Positions 9,816 to 19,959 of a DNA stretch of 64,000 nucleotides are shown piece after piece; position 1 is the first letter of the stretch, and each line of letters opens with the position of its first letter. The notes beneath the pieces were generated by a model, which was not told the origin of the DNA, made no database searches, and was given only the letters and a program-made list of their open reading frames with translations. The stretch is from Lecanosticta acicola (lineage: Eukaryota; Ascomycota; Dothideomycetes; Mycosphaerellales; Mycosphaerellaceae). Made by a program: the position numbers and the translations under genes. The stretch lies in NCBI GenBank assembly GCA_963674455.1, contig CAVMBE010000003.1, forward strand, positions 1-64,000, in the 5' to 3' direction.

Positions 9816-10835
9816 TTACAGTGGCGCCTCGAGGCTTGCCAGTACTTCCTCTATAACATCTTCGACTGTCACGCCATCCAGGAGCTGTTTGATCGCCTCC
9901 GGATCGCTTCCCCACAGCAGACTCTTCTCATTCTCGGCGGTCGCCAGCACCAGGCGATGAGGGTAGATCTTACGTGCAGCCAGCGCAACAAGCGAAGGCG
10001 GCACATAGTTCATGCCATGAAGCGGAGCAAGTGCTCTGGAGATGATGCGAAGTTGGCGAGTCGCAGTGGCAGTGACGCCGCTCTTGATGTAGCGACTGTT
10101 TCGCATGAAGACCACAACATTGTGGAGATACTGCGCGATTTCGGCAGAGAGAAGCACCTCATCCGTGAGCTGTTTGAGAAGCTTGATGTCTCCTGAGAGA
10201 AAGGTAGGCTGCTCGCCTCTGATGACCGAGCCCTCGAGATGGGGCAGACCGTCATCCGCTCCATGAAAGTGGTACATGCAGAAGGAGTCGTTCAAGTGGC
10301 GAGTCAACCGTGCTTCAGGCTTTGATAGAATCGCGATGAAGAGGAGGTCCTTAGGAGCCACGTGCATTGACGACCTTGTAAATATTCTTCTGGAGCGGAG
10401 CAGCTCGAATGCCTGGACTTGGACGTGTTCATCTGCTGAATCCAGTCCAGTCGCAATGATGACATCTGCAATTCTGCGGTCTTCCAGATTGTCGACGACG
10501 CTGCCGAGTCTGGGCCCAGTAGAGTCTTTGGTAGAGGCGAAGTTGACCGAGGTGGCAGGCCTAGCGACCAGTCCATGTCGATCTCTAGTATCGTCGAAGG
10601 TGTCGTCGACCTGAATGAGCAAGCCATCGTTGAATTCGTCGACAGTTGTCTTTCTAGAGCATTCAATTGTCACGGGATGGAGGCCAAACGTTTCCGTGCA
10701 AATCAGGCGTATTTCTTGTTCCAGACCACTGATCGTTTCCGGCGCAGTGGCAAAGATGCAATGCTCTCCGGCGACGAGAGAGACCAAGAGTCCGAGTTCG
10801 AGATCTCCCAGGTCCTGCAGGCGTGAGGCGTCCAT
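9816..10835 (-). CDS. Mg-chelatase/MoxR-like AAA+ family protein, 339 aa
   Basis: A single exon from the ATG at 10835 (MDASRLQDLG). The C-terminal 130 residues resemble the lid region of Mg-chelatase subunit I/MoxR-like AAA+ proteins (AEIAQYLHNVVVFMRNSRYI, then SGVTATATRQLRIISRALAP and PSLVALAARKIYPHRLVLA). The centre (RRIADVIIATGLDSADEHVQ, ELLRSRRIFTRSSMHVAPKD, LLFIAILSKPEARLT) fits a nucleotide-binding fold in which results are reported as 'loss' in bacterial chelatases. The Walker A motif GxxGxGKT is not present. Fungi make no chlorophyll, so this is not a true chelatase; the role is unknown. It is divergently transcribed from VPS16 over 311 bp. Confidence 0.65.
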   Translation of the reverse strand: MDASRLQDLGDLELGLLVSLVAGEHCIFATAPETISGLEQEIRLICTETFGLHPVTIECSRKTTVDEFNDGLLIQVDDTFDDTRDRHGLVARPATSVNFASTKDSTGPRLGSVVDNLEDRRIADVIIATGLDSADEHVQVQAFELLRSRRIFTRSSMHVAPKDLLFIAILSKPEARLTRHLNDSFCMYHFHGADDGLPHLEGSVIRGEQPTFLSGDIKLLKQLTDEVLLSAEIAQYLHNVVVFMRNSRYIKSGVTATATRQLRIISRALAPLHGMNYVPPSLVALAARKIYPHRLVLATAENEKSLLWGSDPEAIKQLLDGVTVEDVIEEVLASLEAPL

Positions 10836-11146
10836 TGGAGGTGGATGGTGCGCACTGTGAAAGTTGAGTCGGATTGCGATATCTTCTCTACTACCTCGCC
10901 CGCTCGCACATGAAGTCGCGCATCGCTCGTGTGTTCATGTGCACTATGCTGATGGAGTTCATCGTCGCTGATGTCGTGAGAAAGAAGATCGCGGCCAGGT
11001 TGGATGGAGGAGGTGAGGCGATGCGACGCACAGACCATGCGTGGGCTTGCACACGTACGGCATCACATGCTACAGTACTCCACATACACACCCTCCAGCA
11101 TCCAATGCATCTCGCGACATGAGCACGGCGTCGGTGCTCTGGGAGG
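10836..11146. promoter_or_regulatory. divergent promoter, chelatase-like gene / VPS16
   Basis: The 311 bp between two divergent start codons must hold both core promoters. No strong TATA box is visible. An upstream ATG at 11119 on the plus strand opens a short frame (MSTASVLWED) that terminates within VPS16 exon 1 in another frame, and could act as a uORF. Confidence 0.5.
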
Positions 11147-13764
11147 ATGTCGAAGCCCACCGAGAACTGGTCGCGCATCGGTGACAAGTTCTACCGCCGC
11201 GTCCAGCTATATACCAACCCATTCGACCCGGACCTTGAGCTTGAGAACTACACCGTCGCCGGCGCTTCCTACAGTGGTGCTGTAGGTAAGCACTGCCCAC
11301 GTCTTCCCACAGACACCCGTCTGACACATTATAGCTCTCCGTCGCGATGAAACGAAGGTCTACGCTTTCCGCGGGAACCAGGCCGCGAAATCCACCATCG
11401 ACATCTACAGTTGCGCCGGCAAGCTGATCCGCCAGATCAATTGGGACAGAGGCGTAATAAAAGCATTCGGGTGGTCCGAAGATGAGAAGCTGCTGGTGGT
11501 AACGGACGACGGGAATGTGCGCGTTTACTCGGATCTCCAGACCGATTTCACCCCCTTCTCGTTGGGACATGGAGCTGAAGAGCATGGGGTACAGGCATGC
11601 AAGTTCTGGTCAACGGGCTTCGTGGCATTGCTTGGGAACAACAACATTGTCGCAGTCACACGCTACGACGAGCCACGCCCTCAGCTATTGGCACCGTCGC
11701 CTCAGGGACAGGTCATATCATGGACCGTCATCCCACCAGAGTACACGTCATCGCGGTCGGTAGAGGTGCTGCTGGCCATCGATCGGACCGTCTATGTCGT
11801 TGATGCCGCAGAATGTGAAGATCGCGGCTTGGAGGCTGGACCGTTCAGACATATCAGCGTCTCACCGAACGGAAAGTTCATCGCGCTCTACACAGACGAT
11901 AGAAAGGTGTGGGTGATCAGCAGCGATTTCCAGGAGAGGTTCAGCGAGTATCAGTCCAAGATCAAGACACCTCCGAAGGACCTTCAATGGTGCGGAAATA
12001 ATGCCGTTGTACTTGCATGGGAAGACGAGATCCATTTGCTAGGACCGAACGGAGCCGCAACGATTTATGACGACTTCAACTCCTTTGTACATCTCCTGCC
12101 GGATATTGACGGTATCAGAGTGCTGACTACGAGTGTCTGCGAATTCTTCCACAAAATCTCGGAAGATACGACACAAGAAGTGTTCTATCTCACTTCGGAC
12201 CACCCCGCCGCAGTTCTCCTGGATGCTATTGATCATTTGGAGAAGAAGTCGCCGAAAGCCGACGACAATATCCAGCTGATTAGGCCGAATCTGGACGATG
12301 CAGTCGATGTCTGCATCCGAGCCGCAGGTCAGGAATACGACATATACTGGCAGAAACGACTGCTGAAAGCTGCATCGTTTGGCAAGTCGGTACTCGATTT
12401 GTACAACAGCGATGACTTTGTCGACATGACAGAAGTGCTGCGGGTCCTCAACGCCGTGCGATACTTCGAGATCGGTCTGCCTCTGTCTTATGAACAGTAC
12501 ATCCGTCTCACCCCGGAGCGGCTGGTGCAGCGACTCGTCAATAGACAAGAGTATCTTCTCGCTCTCAAGATTTCAGAATACTTGCATCTGGCTGTCGACC
12601 GAATTTACGTTCATTGGGCACGGCAGAAGGTTCGCAGCTCAAGTACGGACGAGGACAGCATCTGCGCTGAGATTGTACGCAAGCTGAATGGCAAGCGCGG
12701 TATCTCTTTCGAAGAAGTTGCTCGTGCAGCATACGATGAAGGGAGAGGCTCGCTTGCCACCGAGCTGCTTGAACACGAGCCGAGAGCCGGCAAGCAAGTC
12801 CCTTTACTACTGAGCATCGGCGAAGAATCCATAGCCTTGGACAAAGCCATCGAAAGCGGCGATACAGATCTCGTCTTTTACGTGCTCCTGCATCTCAAAA
12901 AGAAGATCGCGCTTTCGAGCTTCTTTCGAACCATCAACAGCAGGCCCGTGGCGACAGCTATTGTGGAATCATCCGCCATCGACCAAGATCAGGAACTGCT
13001 CAAAGACCTGTACTACCAAGACGACCGCCGCCTCGACGGCGCAAACCTGCTCACGTCCCAAGCTCTATCTGCCAGCGACATTGGACCCGCCACAGACAAG
13101 CTCAAAATGGCCGCACAACTCCTCCGAGATAATAAGGAATTCGCGACTCAAGTCTCTGCTATCCACGACACCCAGAAGCTCCTTCGCTTGCAAGAGACTT
13201 TCGAAAAAGAATTGAATGAGCGCTATGTGGGACTCTCTGTCAACGAGACCCTGAGCAGACTGATGAAAATTGGCCACATGAAACGCGCACTGAAAGTACA
13301 GAGCGAATTCAAAGTCCCCGAGAAGACGTTCTGGTGGATCCGTCTCCGAGCCCTCGTGAGCCGAAGGGATTGGAATGAACTGGAAGAAGTTTCCAAATCG
13401 CGAAAAAGTCCCATCGGTTGGGAGGTATGTCTCTTCCCTCTCCTTCTCCTCCTCCTCTTTCACGGTTCCTCGACTAATCTTCATCCTCTCCGCTCTCTTC
13501 TTCTAGCCCTTCTTCAACGAAATTCTCGGCGCGGGAAACCCGAAATCCGCCTCCCTCTTCATCCCCAAATGCACGAATCTCTCCCCGTCGGAGAGGATTG
13601 AAATGTGGGTCAAGTGCGGTCTGGTCGTCAAGGCCGGGGAGGAGGCTCTGAAAGCGAAAGACCGGGCTGCGTTGGAGGAATTGAGGAGGAAGGCGGCCGG
13701 GGGCAATCATCAGGTCATGGTGGAGATTGAGAGGATGATTGCTTTGTTGGCCAAGGGGAGGTGA
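11147..13764 (+). CDS. VPS16: vacuolar sorting protein Vps16, 828 aa, two introns
   Basis: Vps16 is a core subunit of the HOPS and CORVET tethering complexes on endosomes and vacuoles. The ATG at 11147 gives SKPTENWSRIGDKFYRRVQ, the conserved family start. Intron 1 is 11286-11334 (GTAAGC, branch CTGAC, TATAG), phase 1, restoring SGAVALRRDETKVYAF. Intron 2 is 13425-13506 (GTATGT to TTCTAG), phase 0. Exon 3 encodes the conserved C-terminus (PFFNEILGAGNPKSA to ALLAKGR). Residues about 5-400 form the beta-propeller Vps16_N domain, and about 500-815 the alpha-solenoid Vps16_C domain. Length matches the family (about 800-840 aa). A continuous reading into intron 2 would give a false C-terminus. Confidence 0.95.
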
Positions 13765-14257
13765 GGTGATGGGGATGGGGGGAAGAGGCGAGGTCTTTTG
13801 ACTCTCGTGATGTGATGTGGGATGGAAGTGAATGAGTTGATTCCTGGGACGCGGTGGCGAGGAGATGTGATGAATGAATGGATGGTGAATTATAGATGCT
13901 CTTCTTCATCTTGTTCCCTCCTCAACTGTTTCCAGATCATCAGCTAGTCGTTCATCTATCTATCTACATGCAGACACAGACACACACACGCACACATCAT
14001 ACATAGATCCCTTCTTTCCCCTCCGAGAGCCGAGCAGGTGGTATCATCGATGCATCTTTAATAATTCATAGAAGAAACAATACTTTTCCCCACCCCGCTC
14101 ACGCCGATGCGTTCCATTTCCCCATCTTCTAATCCCATCTTACCAAAACTCCAAGAAAGGGAGAAGAAAACCAACAACTTTTTGACCCTGCCCGCCAATG
14201 CAATGCTTCTCCATAGATCCCAAGAAAGAAAGGAACAAATCGAAGTGAAAAGCCAGC
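13765..14257. other. convergent intergenic region
   Basis: The VPS16 gene and the transporter gene converge here. The stretch holds their 3' flanks and a short CA-rich repeat near 13973-13998. No gene is seen. Confidence 0.5.
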
Positions 14258-16007
14258 TCACTTTCTAGTAGTAGTAGTAGTCGTAGTCGTCATTGGGGCA
14301 CCAGCACCAGCACCAGCACCAGCATCAGCACCAGCAAGAACACCAGATCCAACCTTGGTGCCCTTCGCAGACCGCATAAAAGGGCTTCTCTCCCTCAGAT
14401 CGCGACCCTTCCAGATGAAAACCACAGGCGCAAAGCCCAAACCCAAAGCCAGGAAGCCAATCAGCGTAGAAGCCCACTGGAATCCCAGATTGGTATACAT
14501 CGACTGACTGGCCAGCGGGAGGAAAGCACAGATGATATTCTCCCCGAAAGCCACGGCCGCAAGGGCAGACCCGGCGTAGGAAGAATCCGCATAGGCATCC
14601 ACGACGTATTCCGCGGCGGCGTAGACGACGATCAGAGTTCCGAAACCGTTGACGGCGAGACCGAGGGTGGGGAAGATCCAGTGGATGTGAGGGTATGAAG
14701 TCCAGCCGTAGAGGAACATGCCTCCCGCGACGCCGAAAAAGGATCCAAAGACAGAAGTGTAGAGTCGTGCTTCGGGGATGGGTTCACCGGGGAATTCCAA
14801 ATTGCGATCGGCGGATGAGAAGAAGAACCTTTGGCCGTAGGTGGAAGCGCCCCAGCCGAAGAGTTGTCCGATGAGGACGGCGCCTTGGACGTAGCCGCAT
14901 TGTGCTTCGGTCCAGCCATAGAGGCCTTGAAAGACCTGTTCGACGGACTGGGTGAAGAGGAAAATGAGACCGAGGGCGAAAGCGGACCACAGTGTCGCGG
15001 CGAAGAGGACGGGCTCGGTGAAGAGGAGGTACAAGGGACGGGATGTGGACCTCCAGAATCTCAACATGAAAGGTATTTTGGTCATTTCTCCCTCATGAAA
15101 GTAATCACGGCCGGTTTCTTTTCGCATCTTCTTGGATCGGGTGCGGAGTATGACTTCGGGACGGACTTCGCGGAGGAGCCAGTAGAGGAGGGGGAAGGGA
15201 GCGCCATATATGATCAATTGTATGTAAAAGATCCTGTGGGTAAGACTGTTAGCAGACGAGATGACTGGGGTAAAGGGTTATCGATACGCACCATCTCCAA
15301 TTTCCAATGTACTCTGTGACAGCGGCGAAGACTGCGGGGCCAGCACTGTCTCCCCAAACGTAGAACAAGATGTAGATGCTCACGGGCAGAGTGCGGTCTT
15401 TCTCGGTGTCCCAAAGGTCGGCAATCATGGCGGAGACACTGTTGGCAACGGCTGCGACGGCGCCGCCAGTAAAGAAACGAGTTATTATGAGGGTTGCGTA
15501 GTTTGGTGCCAGAGCCTGGGGAATGATCATGAACCACATGAAAGCGTAGGACCACAGAAAGCCCGGCCGCACACCCATGTCCTCGAAGAGGGGGAGACCT
15601 GTGACGACGAAGAAGGCACCACCAAGGGCCCAGCTAGACACGACCCAATATGAATTTGAGAAGTAGGGGGTGTCTGTGATGCCAAAGTCGTGGCTGATGG
15701 CGTCTGCAGCGATGGTGATGGAGGTGCCATTCAAGGGAAGGGCAAGTGTCGCGTAGAGAGCCAGACAAACCTGGAGCCATTTCCGGGCAGTGCTCCAGTT
15801 GTGGGGGTCCCCGGGGTCGTTCGGAGCGAAATCGATGAGAAAATGGTCTTTGCCAAGGACTCCCAGATGCGAGGAAGCGGTGGACTCGGGGTTGTACTCG
15901 GATATACTCCAGCCATGGGGTTGCGAGAGCGGCGCATGTGAGTTTGCCCGCGAGGCTTCAAGCGAGGGTGCATGCTCGTGAGCGATGTCTGTGTCGGGAC
16001 TGGCCAT
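14258..16007 (-). CDS. MFS transporter, DHA1 type, 563 aa, one intron
   Basis: A plasma-membrane drug or polyamine/H+ antiporter-type carrier, substrate unknown. The start is placed at the ATG at 16007 (MASPDTDIAH); the frame stays open for 88 codons upstream but has no ATG. The cytosolic N-terminus carries the DHA1 hallmark FAPNDPGDPHNWSTARKW. Twelve hydrophobic segments follow. An intron at 15234-15291 (GTGCGT to CCACAG, phase 2) joins NWRW to IFYIQLIIYG, as expected for the end of TM5/TM6. A cytosolic loop (REVRPEVILRTRSKK) separates the two six-helix halves. The C-terminus is low complexity: alternating Ala-Gly then a Thr run, encoded by a CAGCAC-type microsatellite near 14265-14335 that is probably length-variable. 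Confidence 0.92.
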
Positions 16008-16870
16008 ATTCTTGGCGTCTGGTGGTGGTGGTGGGAGTGGCGACGAGGGTAGGCGAGGGTAGGCGAGGGAATTTTGGACGAAGGCAAAGAAATACCGCAC
16101 GTCAACGGCAGCGGTAGGGCACAAGTAGGTAGAGAGGAAGTCCACCGGCCGGAGAAGCGAGAGAGAGAGGACGATTGAAAAGGTTAAAGTGATGAAGGTA
16201 GCAAGCAGCGCCGTCCAAAGGATGTTTCTTGTAGCTCGCAGATGGCAAGCGCAAACGGGGTATCTACCCACTTAAACGATCACAAGGTAGGCTCGTGCCG
16301 TAGCCGCTTGGTGGCAGCAATTGCAGGTCCGTGTGGTCCATTGCTATGGATCATTTGTGATGCCTCGTACGGCTTCTTCAGGCGTCTGCTGTTCAAGTGC
16401 GTGCGAGACGGAAAGGCACTGCGCGTTGAGGCCGGCACGCTCCCGTCATCGCCTGCTGCAACGAGAGGGAAGGCGCAGGATGCGAGCGGATTCCCGCGCT
16501 GAGCGAGGGAGCAAGAATAATGTCATGGCAGCGAAGAGATGGATGGATCGAATCGAGCGGAGTATGAATATTGGAGCGAGCCGCGTCAAGCGCAGGCATG
16601 TGATGTGAGGAGGAGTCTGCGGAACGAGTGCCGAGCCGCCGACGCCATACCAATGCAAGTTAGCGAAACTCTGCTCCCCGCTATCCCCCAATCTGCACAG
16701 TTATGCTCCTCCAATGCCAGCACTAGCGGCTAACATCCGTCATCTCGTATCTTCTTATCGCTGGGGTGCCCTGCTCTCTCCCAGACGACAACGTCCTTCC
16801 CTTCGAAAACAACAATCCACCCTGCCGTGCTCGCCCAACTGGGCTCCGTTTGCATATCACCGTGACAGCC
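16008..16870. other. divergent promoter region, transporter / DUF4202
   Basis: This 863 bp separates the divergent transporter and DUF4202 genes. It holds both promoters. I see no conserved ORF; the ORFs that enter from both genes lack ATG starts. Confidence 0.45.
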
Positions 16871-17461
16871 ATGCCTCGAGACTTCGACCAGGCCCGACGT
16901 CGGATCTACGCCGCCCATGACGAGGATCCGAATAAGCACACCACCGCCGATGGAGCCAGCACGCCCTACGAAACTCACTACTCCCACAAGATGGAGAACT
17001 ACCTCTCCAAGCGTGCACCCGATGCTTCCGACGCTCTCAAGCTCGCCATCTGCGGCCAGCATTTCCGTCGCTGGGAGGTACCTCGAGACTCCTATCCCAT
17101 GACCAAGATTGGATACCATAGCTGGAGGACATATCTGAAGAAACGCCAGGCGCAACTCGTGGGCGACATCCTGAAGGATTCGGGGTATGATGACGATGAG
17201 GTGAAGCAATGCATCAAGTTGATTGAGAAAGAAGGTCTGAAACAGGGCGAGGAAGAGGTACAGGTCCTGGAAGATGTCGCGTGCCTCGTCTTCCTCGACG
17301 ACCAGTTCGACGAGTTCAAGGACAAGCATGATGAAGAGAAGATGATCAATATCCTCAAAAAGACGTGGGTCAAGATGTCCAAGCAGGGGCAGCACATGGC
17401 GCTGGAAATCCCCATGACGGACGAATGCAAGGCTCTGGTCGGTAAGGCTCTGGGCGGGTGA
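16871..17461 (+). CDS. DUF4202 family protein, 196 aa
   Basis: The ATG at 16871 gives MPRDFDQARRRIYAAHDEDP, the usual opening of this family. Family blocks appear in order: DALKLAICGQHFRRWEVPRD, SYPMTKIGYHSWRTYLKK, VQVLEDVACLVFLDDQF, and DKHDEEKMINILKKTWVKMS. The His-rich pattern (QHxRRWExPR, KHDEEK) suggests a metal-binding HD-like all-helical fold, but the biochemical function of DUF4202 is unknown. It is a single exon of full family length (about 190-200 aa). An in-frame extension to 16766 lacks an ATG. Confidence 0.93.
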   Translation: MPRDFDQARRRIYAAHDEDPNKHTTADGASTPYETHYSHKMENYLSKRAPDASDALKLAICGQHFRRWEVPRDSYPMTKIGYHSWRTYLKKRQAQLVGDILKDSGYDDDEVKQCIKLIEKEGLKQGEEEVQVLEDVACLVFLDDQFDEFKDKHDEEKMINILKKTWVKMSKQGQHMALEIPMTDECKALVGKALGG

Positions 17462-18381
17462 GACTGTGAAAGCCGGAAATTGCATCCACGGACATGAGCT
17501 GGCTCTTTCCACCTCGCCAGGAATCCGGCCCTTGTGTCACGTTTGGACGAGAGGCAGCTTCACGCGGCCAGAGCAGCAAGCACACAGGATGGTCTTTCTT
17601 TACTCCGGGCGAGGCCGGAAGCTGGAGCGTGGAGTCGTCAATGTCCCCTTTACGCAAAGGATTGAAGACAACCACACTAGCAGCGTCCATGCGCCATCTC
17701 CCCGTCCTCAAGCTCGCACCGCCCAAACACTCGGCTCTTCACTTCACCATACCCGATTAGAAATGCGGAGTGACACGGTCCCTGGAGAAGTTCGAACAAA
17801 ATCACGCAATCACGCACACGCAAATCAAATTTCTCTTCAGATGTTCGTCTTGGACAACTCCTCGGGTGATCTGCCCGGGAACATATACGCCGCTTGGGCC
17901 TGGCAAACTCTGTTTGAAAGAAGCTTAATCTTATCATCTTATGGACATGACCTGGAGGTACACGGTACTCGCCACAATTGGGCGATTCGACGGTGGTTCT
18001 GATTGGATGGACTGATTTTTGGTTGGAGGTTGGTGACGAAATAGACAGACTTATGATAGAGATGATGATCAATGCATGAAAATGATATCGACGAAATATA
18101 TCGGAATGAAAATGTGATTCGGACTTGACTTATCTCTCCCGTCTCAATGTTTCAATCGCTTGGTCCATCGCATGCTAGATTTCAGCAGTGATTCTGCCTT
18201 TACTACACCTGACATGAACGGAACGATGCCACCGAATAGGGCCTCGAAACCAAAATCTCTTTTCCAATCTATATACCATCTACCCCACGCCAGCCGTTCT
18301 CCCATAACCCCAGCCTCAATCCTCAGAGGTAACCGCTGTCGTGACCAAAAACTGCCCATCGTCCACAGAGAGGAGCAAAAC
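17462..18381. other. convergent intergenic region
   Basis: About 0.9 kb between the DUF4202 stop and the cupin stop. A 179-codon open frame at 17466-18002 lacks motifs and looks non-coding. Nothing else is seen. Confidence 0.4.
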
Positions 18382-19282
18382 TTACTCGGGCTTCCTCGGC
18401 ATCTTATCCGCCAAAATGGTAGCAAACATCGCCATGGCCTGCACATTCACCTCGGCGGGAACGGGCTGATCCGGCTTCGCCAGCTGACTCAGGAGCTTGA
18501 AGTAATTGATATAGAAACTCGGAGTCGAGGTGAAGAGGATCCGGGCTTCCTCGTCGGACGGGTTGCTGAAGGTGTGTGGAGCGCGGATGGGGACGACCAT
18601 GTAATCGCCCGTCTTTGCGTCCACGATCTTCTTGTCCTTGCCCGGGGTGTTGGAGGTCGTTTCGGGGACGTGGAAGCGGACGGTTCCCTGGGTGATGTAG
18701 AATGTTTCGTCGTGCATTTCGTGCCAGTGGGGTGGGGGGCCCGGGGTTTTGGGGGGCATGATTAGTTCTGCTACGCCGAGGCGATTGTCTGCGGGTGTCG
18801 CGGGACTGTTAGTTTTTAGTCTTGGGGTGGATGTGGGAAATATGCAGTGCAGTGGTTTTGGATGGATGGAAGGGGGAATGATGAGCTGTCTGAGGTGACT
18901 GATGATGGTGATGGTAGGTATGCATCCGTCTGGTGTCATGTTGAGCATGCTGGGAGACGTGATGGCCGCAGATGGCGGCTATTGAGAAAACACCGCGTCG
19001 GACACGGTGAAGCTGCTCGAGCACTGCCATGTGGCGAGGCGGATGTTGTGCGAGCAAGCCCGTGCATAGGCAGGCTATCGCGGCTATAGGAAAAGGGAGA
19101 GTGCTCGAGCGGTGCCATGTGGGAATCCGTCAAGGGCCGTGAGATGAAGGGGAATGCAGCGTACCGGTGTTGGAGCCATCTTCCATTACACGACAGGTGA
19201 TGGGGCCCAGTTTGAAAGTATCACCGGCCTTGGCTTCGATGAAGTGGATGTCCTTGTCCGGGACGGAGACGAGTCCTGCCAT
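18382..19282 (-). CDS. single-domain cupin, 174 aa, one long intron
   Basis: Exon 1 (19165-19282) starts MAGLVSVPDKDIHF; an in-frame ATG 45 bp upstream (19327) is an alternative start. A 376-bp intron (18789-19164; GTACGC, branch AACTAAC, CGCAG; phase 1) joins SNT to DNRLGVAELI. The two cupin motifs are intact: PPHWHEMHDETFYITQG (motif 1, two His plus Glu for metal) and GDYMVVPIRAPHTFSN (motif 2, third His). A small metal-dependent beta-barrel enzyme of unknown substrate. The intron is several times longer than others in this window, so a missed micro-exon is possible. The stop TAA overlaps a perfect GTAAGT donor; splicing there to the AG at 18331-18332 would give a different end, KPDGYL. Confidence 0.82.
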
Positions 19283-19955
19283 TGTGTCGGTGTTGGCGGG
19301 CAGCGGCAGAGAGCGATTGGAATCCAAAGTGGTGTGCCGTGTGGTATGGATGTGGTGGAACGGAGAGTGTCACTGTCAAGAAGCTCCGGATCGCTCCTGA
19401 TGCTGAAAGGTGAAGGGAGTGCGGTCGGACAAGGCGGGGCACGTCGGCGGACCGACTTCTCTCTGCACTCTTTGTGCTTGGAATTTCTGCTGTCGGTGCG
19501 TCGTCCGCTTTATTGCCTCCTGTGTCGTGTGAGATCTCGCGATATTCCAGCGTGCATCTCTCGGTACCGAGCAGATGGACTGATACCACTCCGACGCCTG
19601 CTCTTCTCTAGCGTGAGGTTAGCAGTCAGAATGCCCCTTCGGCAGGGTCGGCAACCCGTCAACACCAAGAGCAGAATCTCCTGCATGGAGCGCTAAGCGC
19701 TTCTGCTCGGACGACATCTCGATGCGGTACATTATCTCTCATGTCTCGCTTGATGTTGGAAGGCAGGTGCCAGGAACGATGTCGGGAGAAGGAAGTTTGT
19801 CACGTGGTGGCGTGAACTTAAGCATCGCGCTAAAATCAGCCGATCCCGGCGTTGACGCGCTTCCATTTCCTCGACGCGTCCGATAGAGCTGACTTCACTC
19901 ATCAGTACACTCTAACACCCCCGGTACCAATATCTGATGGTAAAATGAAACCACG
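19283..19955. promoter_or_regulatory. divergent promoter, cupin / RDH54
   Basis: This 673-bp region serves the two divergent genes. Near the RDH54 side it contains an ACGCGT box, a nearby GACGCG, and a run of short upstream reading frames, listed separately. Confidence 0.5.
19874..19879 (+). promoter_or_regulatory. MCB-like ACGCGT box upstream of RDH54
   Basis: ACGCGT lies 77 bp before the RDH54 start codon, with TTGACGCGC 20 bp further upstream. ACGCGT is the MBF-bound cell-cycle box of yeasts and drives many G1/S replication and repair genes. About ten other ACGCGT copies occur in the window by chance, so support is modest. Confidence 0.4.
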
Positions 19956-19959
19956 ATGA
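19937..19959 (+). promoter_or_regulatory. two chained minimal uORFs ending on the RDH54 start
   Basis: uORF1 is ATG GTA AAA TGA (19937-19948). Its stop overlaps the uORF2 start as ATGA at 19945-19948. uORF2 is ATG AAA CCA CGA TGA (19945-19959), and its stop overlaps the main ATG at 19956 as ATGA. The three AUGs are in all three frames and each is joined to the next by AUGA. Such overlaps permit termination-reinitiation. Relevance depends on the transcription start lying upstream of 19937. Confidence 0.6.

Noticed and set aside
16008..16271. 88-codon N-terminal extension of the DHA1 transporter
   Set aside because: The frame is open and hydrophobic, but has no ATG, and the canonical N-terminus begins at 16007.
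17466..18002. 178-codon ORF downstream of the DUF4202 gene
   Set aside because: No recognisable features; probably chance in 3' flanking DNA.
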